33,788 nucleotides of DNA, taken from Mycolicibacterium sp. GF69. GTDB lineage: Bacteria > Actinomycetota > Actinomycetes > Mycobacteriales > Mycobacteriaceae. The translations under genes were made by a program, and so were the position numbers. Below the pieces are notes generated by a model. That model ran no database searches and was not told the origin of the DNA. It was given only the letters and a program-made list of their open reading frames with translations. The stretch covers positions 1 to 33,788 of the forward strand of contig NZ_QMEW01000043.1 in NCBI RefSeq assembly GCF_003284965.1. The letters run 5' to 3'. Positions 22,734 to 30,279 of the stretch are shown piece by piece (position 1 is the first letter of the stretch; the number at the start of each line of letters is the position of its first letter).

Positions 22734-23132
22734 CTACAGTCCGAGGTCGCGCAGGAACTCCGGCTTGTACGCCTCGAGAATCACGTAGCTCGGGTCCGGC
22801 GCGGGCGACTCCTCCGCGTCGTCAGGCACCTCCCGCCCGCTGACCGGGTCCACCCACTCCTTGTTCGTCACGTCCCACCGGCTCACGGTGTACTGCGCGG
22901 AGATGTTGTCGTCGGCCACCAATGCCCGCACCGTGCGTTCGGCCTCTTGCGCGTCGGCCAGGCTGGCGGTGTACAGCTGGATGCGGTCGCCGTCGCGGGT
23001 CACCGTCACCCGCGATCCGAGCCGCTTGCGTGCGTCGTCGTCCAGGTCCAGGGTTCGCAGCTTGTCCCAGAACGACAAGTGGTGTTCGGCGCTGCCGAGT
23101 TCGACCTCGACCTTGAACTCCTCGTCCGGCAT
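22734..23132 (-). CDS. Conserved-looking acidic protein of unknown function in the recR operon
   Basis: The 132-residue product is soluble and acidic, without signal peptide, membrane helix or cysteine. Residues 1-90 look like a compact alpha/beta domain (VEVELGSAEHHLSFWDKLRTL, then RVTVTRDGDRIQLYTASLADAQEAERTVRALV); the tail after residue 100 is Pro/Glu/Asp-rich and ends in a hydrophobic patch (YVILEAYKPEFLRDLGL). I do not recognise the family. It has a good start (GAGGAAGGGA before the ATG at 23132) and begins 17 bases after recR, making it the third gene of an ebfC-recR operon. Confidence 0.75.
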   Translation of the reverse strand: MPDEEFKVEVELGSAEHHLSFWDKLRTLDLDDDARKRLGSRVTVTRDGDRIQLYTASLADAQEAERTVRALVADDNISAQYTVSRWDVTNKEWVDPVSGREVPDDAEESPAPDPSYVILEAYKPEFLRDLGL

Positions 23133-23149
23133 GTATGTCCCTTCCTCGG

Positions 23150-23761
23150 CTATGCCATGGCACGTCGGCCGGCCAGCGCACGGCCCAGTGTCAGCTCGTC
23201 GGCGAACTCCAGGTCACCGCCCATCGGCAGGCCGGACGCGATCCGCGTCACGGTCAGCCCCGGGATGTCGCGCAACATGCGCACCAGGTACGTCGCGGTG
23301 GCCTCGCCCTCGGTGTTGGGGTCGGTCGCGATGATCACCTCGGTGACGTCCACGCCGTCCACCCGTTCGCCAATCCTGTTGAGCAGCTCGCGGATTCGCA
23401 GCTGTTCGGGCCCGACACCCGACAGCGGGTCCAGGGCCCCGCCCAGCACGTGGTAGCGACCCCGGAACTCGCGTGTGCGCTCGACGGCCTGCACGTCCTT
23501 GGGCTCCTCGACCACACAGACCAGTGCACCGTCGCGCCGGGGGTCGCTGCAGATGCGACAGCGGTCGTCATCGGAGACGTTGCCGCACACCGCGCAGAAC
23601 TTGACGCCGTCGCGCACCTTGTTGAGCACGGACGTCAACCGGTCGATATCGGGTGGCTCCACCGACAGCAGGTGAAACGCGATCCGCTGCGCGCTCTTGG
23701 GTCCGATACCGGGCAGCTTGCCGAGCTCGTCGATCAGATCCTGAACGGGCCCCTCAAACAT
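23150..23761 (-). CDS. recR: Recombination mediator RecR
   Basis: RecR works with RecO (and RecF) to load RecA on SSB-coated DNA. The 203-residue protein has the N-terminal helix-hairpin-helix (LGKLPGIGPKSAQRIA, about 13-28), the four-cysteine zinc finger (C56, C59, C68, C71), and a Toprim domain with VVEEPKDV (E85/E86) and DPNTEGEATA. It begins 10 bases after the ebfC stop. No Shine-Dalgarno is visible before the ATG, suggesting coupling to ebfC translation. The ebfC-recR pairing is conserved widely in bacteria. Confidence 0.97.
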   Translation of the reverse strand: MFEGPVQDLIDELGKLPGIGPKSAQRIAFHLLSVEPPDIDRLTSVLNKVRDGVKFCAVCGNVSDDDRCRICSDPRRDGALVCVVEEPKDVQAVERTREFRGRYHVLGGALDPLSGVGPEQLRIRELLNRIGERVDGVDVTEVIIATDPNTEGEATATYLVRMLRDIPGLTVTRIASGLPMGGDLEFADELTLGRALAGRRAMA

Positions 23762-23771
23762 GGGAGGACAA

Positions 23772-24104
23772 TTACATTCCCGGCAGACCGATGTCGCCCA
23801 TCCCGCCCGCCAACGGCCCGAGCCGGTCGTGGGCGAGGATGGTCACTTGTTTGGAGGCGTCGGCGATGGCGCCGACGACGAGATCCTGCAGCGTCTCCGG
23901 GTCCGCGGGATCGATCACCTTGGGATCGATCGACACGGCCACCACCTCGCCGCTGCCCTTCATCGTGACCTGTACCAATCCCCCGCCGGCCTGGCCGTGC
24001 ACCTCGGCGTTGGCCAGCGCCTCCTGCGCCTCCATCAGCTGCTGCTGAACCTGCTGCGCCTGGGCGAGCAGTGCCGACATATCGGGTTGGCCTCCGGGTT
24101 GCAT
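23772..24104 (-). CDS. ebfC: Nucleoid-associated protein EbfC/YbaB family
   Basis: A 110-residue dimeric DNA-binding protein of the YbaB/EbfC family. The N-terminal helix MSALLAQAQQVQQQLMEAQE and the VHGQAGGGLVQVTMKGSGEV strand pair are diagnostic. Compared with the M. tuberculosis protein (about 133 residues) it lacks most of the Pro/Gly-rich C-terminal tail and ends in GDIGLPGM. The ATG at 24104 has GAGGGGA about 7 bases upstream. A TACTGT box (minus, 24177-24172) is a candidate -10 about 60-70 bases upstream. It heads the operon with recR and the 132-residue orphan. Confidence 0.95.
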   Translation of the reverse strand: MQPGGQPDMSALLAQAQQVQQQLMEAQEALANAEVHGQAGGGLVQVTMKGSGEVVAVSIDPKVIDPADPETLQDLVVGAIADASKQVTILAHDRLGPLAGGMGDIGLPGM

Positions 24105-24191
24105 GGCTGATCCCCTCGCGTCTTGGTTGCGGTCCGGTCTCGACTTGGCTGCGTCGGGCCGTTGAGGTTTAACAGTAGTCGGATCAGCAGC

Positions 24192-24197
24192 TACGGT
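24192..24197 (+). promoter_or_regulatory. -10 box, leaderless start of ami1
   Basis: TACGGT fits TANNNT and ends 7 bases before the GTG at 24205, supporting that start over the GTG at 24196, which overlaps the box and has no ribosome site. Confidence 0.4.
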
Positions 24198-24204
24198 GAC
24201 GCCC

Positions 24205-24951
24205 GTGCCTGCCCGCCTGCGTGTCGGGGCTATCGTCGCCGCCGGACTGCTCGTCGCCGCGTCGACGCTCATCAGCCCTGCTATCGAAGCCGACGCCGCC
24301 CCCAGCATCGCGGGCAAGATCGTATTCCTCGACCCGGGGCACAACGGCGCCAACGACGCGTCGATCGGCAAACAGGTGCCCACCGGCCGCGGCGGCACCA
24401 AGGACTGCCAGGCCAGCGGCACCTCCACCGAAGACGGCTACGCCGAGCACACCTTCGCTTGGGACACCACGCTGCGGATCCGGCAGGCTCTGACGGCGCT
24501 GGGGGTCCGCACCGCGATGTCGCGCGGCGACGACACCGGGCTCGGGCCCTGCGTCGACGAACGCGCCGCGCTGGCCAACTCGCTCAAACCGAACGCGATC
24601 GTGAGCATCCACGCCGACGGCGGCCCGCCGACCGGTCGCGGCTTTCACGTCCTGTACTCGTCCCCGCCGCTCAACGAGGCGCAGGCGGGGCCGTCCCCGC
24701 GCTTCGCGGCGATCATGCGCGACCAGTTGCAGGCCTCGGGGTTCGTGCCGTCGACCTATATCGGCTCCGGTGGTCTGAACCCGCGCTCCGACATCGCCGG
24801 CCTGAATCTCGCCCAGTTCCCGTCCATCCTCGTCGAGCTCGGCAACATGAAAAGCCCCGTCGACTCGGCGCTGATGAAAACACCGGAAGGCCGGCAGAAA
24901 TACGCCGACGCCGTCGTTCGCGGCATCGCGGGATTCCTCGGCTCCAGTTAG
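24205..24951 (+). CDS. ami1: Secreted N-acetylmuramoyl-L-alanine amidase Ami1
   Basis: A zinc-dependent Amidase_3 enzyme that cuts the bond between MurNAc and the stem peptide in peptidoglycan turnover. From the GTG at 24205 it has 248 residues with an Ala-rich signal peptide (about 1-32). Zinc ligands are H46 (DPGHNG), E81 (YAEHTF) and H136 (SIHADG); the catalytic glutamate is E211 (LVELGNM). C68 and C116 match the disulfide of M. tuberculosis Rv3717, and all spacings between these residues equal those of that enzyme. No separate cell-wall-binding domain is present, as in Rv3717. A GTG at 24196 would add three residues. Confidence 0.95.
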   Translation: MPARLRVGAIVAAGLLVAASTLISPAIEADAAPSIAGKIVFLDPGHNGANDASIGKQVPTGRGGTKDCQASGTSTEDGYAEHTFAWDTTLRIRQALTALGVRTAMSRGDDTGLGPCVDERAALANSLKPNAIVSIHADGGPPTGRGFHVLYSSPPLNEAQAGPSPRFAAIMRDQLQASGFVPSTYIGSGGLNPRSDIAGLNLAQFPSILVELGNMKSPVDSALMKTPEGRQKYADAVVRGIAGFLGSS

Positions 24952-24969
24952 CGGCGTCCTCGAACGGCG

Positions 24970-25407
24970 TCAGCCCTCGACGTGATTCTTGAGGTTGTCC
25001 AGCACCTCGGCCTGAATCTTGCGCAGGCCCAGCGGCGCGAACGTCCTCTCGAAGAAGCCGCCGACACCTCCCGCGCCCTGCCACGACGTCTTGACGGTCA
25101 CCGAGGAACCGGACCCGGCGGGCGCGACCGTCCAATTGGTGATCATCGACGAGTTGGCGTCCTTCTCGATCACCGTGTGACCTGCCACGTCGACGTCGGC
25201 CTTGACGTCGCGCACCCGCGACTTCGTCGCCTGCAGCTTCCAACTCGCCACCGTGCCGGCGCCCTGCCCGCCCTCGAGCACCCGGTACTCGCTGTAGTGC
25301 GGCGACAGAATCGCCGGGCGCACGGTCGTGTAATCCGCTACGGCAGCCAAGACCGTCTCCGGCGCCGCGTCGATCGAAACGGTGCTGGACGCGCTGACCT
25401 GTCCCAT
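24970..25407 (-). CDS. SRPBCC (START-like) family protein
   Basis: The 145-residue protein has a polyketide-cyclase/START-like fold: SASSTVSIDAAPETVLAAVADY at the start, LSPHYSEYRVLEGGQGAGTVASWK in the middle, and a long C-terminal helix (RTFAPLGLRKIQAEVLDNLKNHV). Such proteins bind small hydrophobic ligands; the ligand is unknown. By position it matches Rv3718c. The ATG at 25407 has AAGGAG 9 bases upstream; an in-frame ATG at 25437 adds ten residues and is less likely. It is divergent from bfaA, sharing a 69-base spacer, so it may take part in the same lipid pathway, but that is only context. Confidence 0.85.
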   Translation of the reverse strand: MGQVSASSTVSIDAAPETVLAAVADYTTVRPAILSPHYSEYRVLEGGQGAGTVASWKLQATKSRVRDVKADVDVAGHTVIEKDANSSMITNWTVAPAGSGSSVTVKTSWQGAGGVGGFFERTFAPLGLRKIQAEVLDNLKNHVEG

Positions 25408-25464
25408 AGCTGCAAGCTCCTTGATAGAAGGTTTCATGCGGTCGCATCGGCCGCGACCGCGGAC

Positions 25465-25470
25465 TAGCGT
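25465..25470 (+). promoter_or_regulatory. -10 box, leaderless start of bfaA
   Basis: TAGCGT fits TANNNT and ends 6 bases before the GTG at 25477. No Shine-Dalgarno precedes it. Confidence 0.45.
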
Positions 25471-25476
25471 ATATGC

Positions 25477-26877
25477 GTGTCTGTTGCCCGAACCGACGCA
25501 CATGCTGTCCATGCCGCGGGCGTGCAGCGGCTGCTGAGCAGCTACCGTGCGATTCCGCCCGAGGCCAGCGTGCGCCTCGCCAAGCCCACCTCGAACCTGT
25601 TTCGCGCGCGAACCAAAGCCACCGCGAAGGGACTCGACGTCGCGGGCCTGACCGGGGTCATCGCCGTCGACCCCGACGCGCGGACCGCCGATGTGGCGGG
25701 TATGTGCACCTACGAGGACCTGGTCGCCGCCACGTTGCCATTCGGCTTGTCCCCGTTGGTCGTACCGCAACTGAAGACCATCACACTCGGAGGAGCGGTC
25801 ACCGGTCTCGGCATCGAGTCCGCGTCCTTCCGCAACGGGCTGCCACACGAGTCGGTACTGGAGATGGACATACTGACCGGAACCGGTGAGGTGCTCACCG
25901 CGTCGCCCGACCATCACGCCGACCTGTTTCGGGCGTTCCCGAATTCCTATGGCACCCTCGGTTATTCGGTCCGGTTGAAAATCGAGCTCGAGACGGTGCA
26001 CCCGTTCGTCGCGGTGCGCCACGTGCGGTTCAACAGCATCGAGGCTCTCGTCGCCGCCATGGACCGCATCGTCGAGACCGGCGGCTACGACAACACCCCG
26101 GTCGACTACCTCGACGGGGTGGTGTTCTCCGCCGACGAGGCCTACCTGACGCTGGGTTATCAAACGACGACGCCCGGGCCGGTCAGCGATTACACCGGGA
26201 GCCAGATCTACTACCGCTCTTTGCAGCATGCCGGCGAAAACGGCGCCGAGAAACACGACCGGTTGACGATCCACGACTACCTGTGGCGGTGGGACACCGA
26301 CTGGTTCTGGTGCTCACGGGCGTTCGGCGCCCAGAATCCACGGATCCGCCGGTGGTGGCCGCGCCGATACCGACGGAGCAGCTTCTACTGGAAGCTCATC
26401 GGCTACGACCAGCGGTTCGACATCGCCGACCGGATCGAGAAGCGCAACGGACGCCCGCCCCGCGAACGCGTCGTGCAGGACGTCGAAGTGCCGATCGGAC
26501 GGCTCGGCGAGTTCCTGCACTGGTTCCTCGACAAGGTACCAATCGAACCGATCTGGTTGTGCCCGTTGCGGCTTCGCGACGACAACAGGTGGCCTCTGTA
26601 CCCGATCAACGCAGGCCACACATATGTCAACGTCGGGTTCTGGTCGTCGGTGCCGGTCGGCCCGAACTGGCCTGCCGAGCAGGGCCACGCCAACAAGCTG
26701 ATCGAGCACAAGGTCAGCGAACTCGACGGCCACAAGTCGCTGTACTCGGATTCCTACTACGGCCGCGAAGAATTCGACGACCTGTACGGCGGCGAAACGT
26801 ACAAGATCGTCAAGAAGGCATACGATCCAGATTCACGGCTTCTCGACCTGTATGCGAAGGCGGTGCAAAGACGATGA
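25477..26877 (+). CDS. bfaA: FAD-binding oxidoreductase, 10-methylene fatty acyl reductase (BfaA/TmsA)
   Basis: This 466-residue protein carries a PCMH-type FAD domain: KPTSNLFR, AVDPDARTADVAGMCTYEDLVAA, and VPQLKTITLGGAVTGLGIES (about 30-115). It resembles DHCR24-like reductases. Its partner is a CFA-type methyltransferase, and orthologous pairs (bfaAB, also called tmsAB) convert oleoyl chains to 10-methylstearate (tuberculostearate): the methyltransferase makes the 10-methylene intermediate and this enzyme reduces it. The start is GTG at 25477, probably leaderless. The stop overlaps the next gene in ATGA (26874-26877). Confidence 0.88.
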   Translation: MSVARTDAHAVHAAGVQRLLSSYRAIPPEASVRLAKPTSNLFRARTKATAKGLDVAGLTGVIAVDPDARTADVAGMCTYEDLVAATLPFGLSPLVVPQLKTITLGGAVTGLGIESASFRNGLPHESVLEMDILTGTGEVLTASPDHHADLFRAFPNSYGTLGYSVRLKIELETVHPFVAVRHVRFNSIEALVAAMDRIVETGGYDNTPVDYLDGVVFSADEAYLTLGYQTTTPGPVSDYTGSQIYYRSLQHAGENGAEKHDRLTIHDYLWRWDTDWFWCSRAFGAQNPRIRRWWPRRYRRSSFYWKLIGYDQRFDIADRIEKRNGRPPRERVVQDVEVPIGRLGEFLHWFLDKVPIEPIWLCPLRLRDDNRWPLYPINAGHTYVNVGFWSSVPVGPNWPAEQGHANKLIEHKVSELDGHKSLYSDSYYGREEFDDLYGGETYKIVKKAYDPDSRLLDLYAKAVQRR

Positions 26878-28187
26878 CGACTTTTAAAGAACACACGGCA
26901 CAAACGCCGGCCGGCAAGCTCACGCTCGCGGAGATTCTGGAGATCTTCGCCGGAGGAAACCTGCCGCTGCGCTTCACGGCCTACGACGGCAGTTCGGCCG
27001 GACCCGAGGACGCCGCGCTGGGCCTCGAACTGCTGACACCACGGGGCACCACGTATTTGGCGACCGCGTTCGGGGATCTGGGGTTGGCGCGGGCTTACGT
27101 GTCCGGCGATCTGCAAGCGCACGGTGTGCACCCGGGCGATCCATACGAGCTACTCAGGGCACTCGCCGACAAGATGGACTTCAAACGGCCGCCCGCCCGG
27201 GTGCTCGCCAACATCGTGCGGTCCATCGGCATCGAGCACCTCAAGCCGATCGCGCCGCCGCCCCAGGAAGCGCTACCGCGGTGGCGCCGGATCGTAGAAG
27301 GAATGCGACACAGCAAGACTCGTGACGCCGAGGCGATCCACCACCACTACGACGTGTCCAACGCGTTCTACGAATGGGTCCTGGGCCGGTCGATGACCTA
27401 CACCTGCGCCTGCTATCCGCACGCCGAGGCCACGCTCGAGGAGGCTCAGGAATACAAGTACCGGCTGGTGTTCGAGAAGCTGCGCCTGCAGCCGGGCGAC
27501 CGCCTGCTCGATGTCGGCTGCGGTTGGGGCGGCATGGTGCGTTATGCCGCCCGGCGCGGGGTCAACGCAATCGGCGTCACGTTGTCGAAGGAACAGGCGT
27601 CCTGGGCGCAGAACGCGATCGACCGGGACGGCCTCGGAGGCCTCGCCGAAGTGCGGCACGGCGACTACCGCGACGTGCACGAGTCCGGCTTCGACGCGGT
27701 GTCTTCGATCGGGCTGACCGAACACATTGGCGTGCAAAACTACCCGGCCTACTTCGGGTTTCTGCGGTCGAAGATGCGGCCCGGCGCACTGCTGCTCAAC
27801 CACTGCATCACGCGCCCGGACAACAGCACGCGGGCGGATGCCGGGGGTTTCATCGACCGCTACGTCTTCCCGGACGGTGAGCTCACCGGTTCGGGCCGCA
27901 TCATCAGCGAGGTTCAGGACGTCGGGCTGGAGGTGGTGCACGAAGAGAACCTGCGCAACCACTACGCCCTGACGCTTCGCGACTGGTGCCGCAACCTGGT
28001 GGAGCGCTGGGACGAGGCCGTCGCCGACGTCGGCCTGGCGACCGCGAAGGTGTGGGGCCTGTACATGGCCGGGTCGCGTCTGGGCTTCGAGACGAATGTC
28101 GTTCAGCTACACCAGGTTCTGGCGGTCAAACTGGATCGCGACGGCAGCGACTGCGGGCTGCCGCTGCGGCCGTGGTGGACACCCTGA
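26874..28187 (+). CDS. bfaB: SAM-dependent oleoyl phospholipid methyltransferase (BfaB/TmsB)
   Basis: A 437-residue cyclopropane-fatty-acid-synthase family protein. It has an N-terminal lipid-facing domain (about 1-150), the HHHYDVSNAFYEWVLG motif, the SAM loop LDVGCGWGG, and LLNHCITRPDN near the active site. In tuberculostearate synthesis it transfers a methyl group from SAM to carbon 10 of an oleoyl chain. The ATG at 26874 overlaps the bfaA stop, so the two are translated together. It is convergent with dnaX, with 19 bases between the stops. Homologous to mycolic-acid cyclopropane synthases, but with a longer N-terminus and an adjacent flavoprotein. Confidence 0.9.
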   Translation: MTTFKEHTAQTPAGKLTLAEILEIFAGGNLPLRFTAYDGSSAGPEDAALGLELLTPRGTTYLATAFGDLGLARAYVSGDLQAHGVHPGDPYELLRALADKMDFKRPPARVLANIVRSIGIEHLKPIAPPPQEALPRWRRIVEGMRHSKTRDAEAIHHHYDVSNAFYEWVLGRSMTYTCACYPHAEATLEEAQEYKYRLVFEKLRLQPGDRLLDVGCGWGGMVRYAARRGVNAIGVTLSKEQASWAQNAIDRDGLGGLAEVRHGDYRDVHESGFDAVSSIGLTEHIGVQNYPAYFGFLRSKMRPGALLLNHCITRPDNSTRADAGGFIDRYVFPDGELTGSGRIISEVQDVGLEVVHEENLRNHYALTLRDWCRNLVERWDEAVADVGLATAKVWGLYMAGSRLGFETNVVQLHQVLAVKLDRDGSDCGLPLRPWWTP

Positions 28188-28206
28188 GACGCTGATCGCC
28201 TTCCGT

Positions 28207-30153
28207 TCAGCCGTCGATGCGGCGGGCGCCGAGTTCGGTCTGCAGTAGTTCCAACGCGACTTCCTCGGGATCGCGGCGCGAGACCTCGGAGGTGTCGCTG
28301 CTGGCCTCGGCCAGCATGCTCTCTTCGTCGTCGTCTTCCGGTGGCTGCGGCGGCGGTGGCGGGTCGGGGATGGTGCGACCGGGCCGCTGGCGTTTCGGCG
28401 CGGCTGCGGCGTTCGGCTCCGTCGGTGCAGTGGGGGCCGCTTCGTCCGTCTCGCAACGAATATTCCAGTCCACCCCGAGGGCGTCTTTCAACGCTTCGCG
28501 GATGACGTCGGCATTGCGCTGCTCTGTCAACCGTTTCGCCAGCGGTGCCGAATCGTGGCTGAGCACCAGCGTGCCGCCGTCGACCGCGCGGACGATCGCG
28601 CCCGACAACATCACCTCGGTGGTACGGCTGCGCTCCCGGACCTTCTCGCGCACCGTCGACCACATGCTGCGTACCGCCGCCGCGTTCGGTTCCCCGGTGA
28701 CCGCCGACGTGGGAGGCGCCTCCACCACCGGATCCGAAGGGGGCCGCACCGTCGGCGGGGACGGCGGCGTGCTTTCCGGCGGCGTGCTTTCCGGCGCGGG
28801 TGCAGGCGCGGGTGCAGGTGAGGCCGCCGGTGCAGCTGAGGCCGACGGCGTGTTTTCCTGCGGCGTGCTTTCAGGCGCGGGTGCAGGCTTGGGGGACGGC
28901 TGCTCCGCACTCTGTGCTTCGGCGGTCCTGCTCTTGCGGGCGTACTGCCTGGGCGGCGCGCCTGCCTGCGACGTTGCGCTCTCACCGGCCGGAATCGACA
29001 TGTCGAGCCGCGTTTCGATGCGCTCGACGCGCTGCAACAGCGCCGACTCGGTATCGCTGGGCGACGGCAACAGCAGCCGCGCGCACACCACCTCGAGCAG
29101 CAACCGGGGTGCGGTCGCGCCGCGCATCTCGCCGAGTCCGGCGTGCACGGCCTCGGCGTAGCGGGTCAGCGTCGCGGTCCCAATGCGCGTCGCCTGCTCA
29201 CGCATCCGCTCGAGCACGTCCTCGGGGCCGTCGACCACCCCGCGCGCCGCGGCGTCGGGCACCGACTGCAGCACGATCAGGTCCCGGAACCGCTCCAGCA
29301 GATCGGTTGCGAACCGGCGGGGGTCGTGGCCGGCGTCGATCACCGCCTCGACGACACCGAAGAGGGCCGCTGCGTCGCCGGCGGCCAACGCATCGATCGC
29401 ATCGTCGATCAGCGCGACGTCCGTCGCGCCGAGCAGCGCCAGGGCGCGCGCGTAGGGCACGTGATTTCCCTCGGCGCCCGCCAGCAGTTGATCGAGCACC
29501 GAGAGAGTGTCCCGGGGCGACCCACCGCCGGCGCGGATCACCAGCGGGTACACCGCGTCGTCGACGGTGACGTTCTCCTGTGTACAGATGCCTTCGAGCA
29601 GCGTGCGCATGGTGCGCGGGGCCAGCAGCCGGAACGGATAGTGATGCGTGCGCGAGCGGATGGTCGGCAGCACCTTCTCCGGTTCGGTGGTCGCGAACAC
29701 GAAGATCAGATGTTCGGGTGGCTCCTCGACGATCTTCAGCAGCGCATTGAAGCCCGCCGTGGTGACCATGTGCGCTTCGTCGACGATGAAGATGCGGTAC
29801 CGCGACTGCGCCGGCGCGTAGAACGCCCGGTCGCGAAGCTCACGCGTGTCGTCCACGCCGCCGTGGCTGGCGGCGTCGAGTTCGACGACATCGACACTGC
29901 CCGGGCCGTTCGGCGCGAGCGCCTCGCACGAGTCGCACTCCCCGCACGGGGTGGCCGTCGGACCCTGCGCACAGTTCAGCGAGCGGGCCAGGATGCGCGC
30001 CGAGGAGGTCTTGCCACACCCGCGCGGACCGGAGAACAGATACGCGTGGTTGATCCGGCCCGAGGTGAGCGCCGTCGACAGTGGCTCGGTGACATGTTCC
30101 TGACCGACGACTTCGGCGAAGGTCGCGGGCCGGTACTTGCGGTAGAGCGCCAC
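28207..30153 (-). CDS. dnaX: DNA polymerase III subunit gamma/tau
   Basis: DnaX is the clamp-loader ATPase that loads the beta clamp. The 648-residue protein has Walker A GPRGCGKTS (42-50), a zinc site (C61, C70, C73, C76), Walker B with DEAH (125-128), and the SRTHHYPF sensor region. A C-terminal tau-like domain (about 490-580) follows a Pro/Ala/Glu-rich linker enlarged by PEST-like repeats; M. tuberculosis DnaX is about 578 residues, so the extra length lies in this linker. The GTG at 30153 gives the conserved MALYRKYRP start; a TAGCCT box 7 bases upstream suggests leaderless initiation. I saw no A-rich slippery site for a gamma form. Confidence 0.96.
   Translation of the reverse strand: MALYRKYRPATFAEVVGQEHVTEPLSTALTSGRINHAYLFSGPRGCGKTSSARILARSLNCAQGPTATPCGECDSCEALAPNGPGSVDVVELDAASHGGVDDTRELRDRAFYAPAQSRYRIFIVDEAHMVTTAGFNALLKIVEEPPEHLIFVFATTEPEKVLPTIRSRTHHYPFRLLAPRTMRTLLEGICTQENVTVDDAVYPLVIRAGGGSPRDTLSVLDQLLAGAEGNHVPYARALALLGATDVALIDDAIDALAAGDAAALFGVVEAVIDAGHDPRRFATDLLERFRDLIVLQSVPDAAARGVVDGPEDVLERMREQATRIGTATLTRYAEAVHAGLGEMRGATAPRLLLEVVCARLLLPSPSDTESALLQRVERIETRLDMSIPAGESATSQAGAPPRQYARKSRTAEAQSAEQPSPKPAPAPESTPQENTPSASAAPAASPAPAPAPAPESTPPESTPPSPPTVRPPSDPVVEAPPTSAVTGEPNAAAVRSMWSTVREKVRERSRTTEVMLSGAIVRAVDGGTLVLSHDSAPLAKRLTEQRNADVIREALKDALGVDWNIRCETDEAAPTAPTEPNAAAAPKRQRPGRTIPDPPPPPQPPEDDDEESMLAEASSDTSEVSRRDPEEVALELLQTELGARRIDG
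28766..28876. repeat. 15-bp repeats in the dnaX linker
   Basis: GGCGTGCTTTCCGGC occurs in tandem at 28766-28780 and 28781-28795, and near-copies lie in tandem at 28847-28861 and 28862-28876. Each encodes a five-residue PESTP- or PENTP-like unit on the minus strand. Between the pairs lie GCGGGTGCAG-type copies encoding Pro-Ala runs. All units are multiples of three, so length changes stay in frame. Confidence 0.75.
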
Positions 30154-30160
30154 GCTCAGC

Positions 30161-30166
30161 AGGCTA
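30161..30166 (-). promoter_or_regulatory. -10 box, leaderless start of dnaX
   Basis: TAGCCT on the minus strand fits TANNNT and ends 7 bases before the dnaX GTG at 30153. No ribosome site is visible. Confidence 0.45.
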
Positions 30167-30279
30167 CCGGCGATGTGTGACGACCCGACGGGCCACCAGG
30201 GTGTCGCTGGATTGTGCACCTGGCGACGGTTCAGCGGTCATGAGCGTCGTCAGATTCACAGATGCGGGCCGGCCCGGGT

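Noticed and set aside
28217..29161. Long plus-strand open frame of 314 codons opposite dnaX
   Set aside because: It is the antisense of the DnaX C-terminal half, with Ser/Gly-rich low-complexity translation caused by GC-biased codons.
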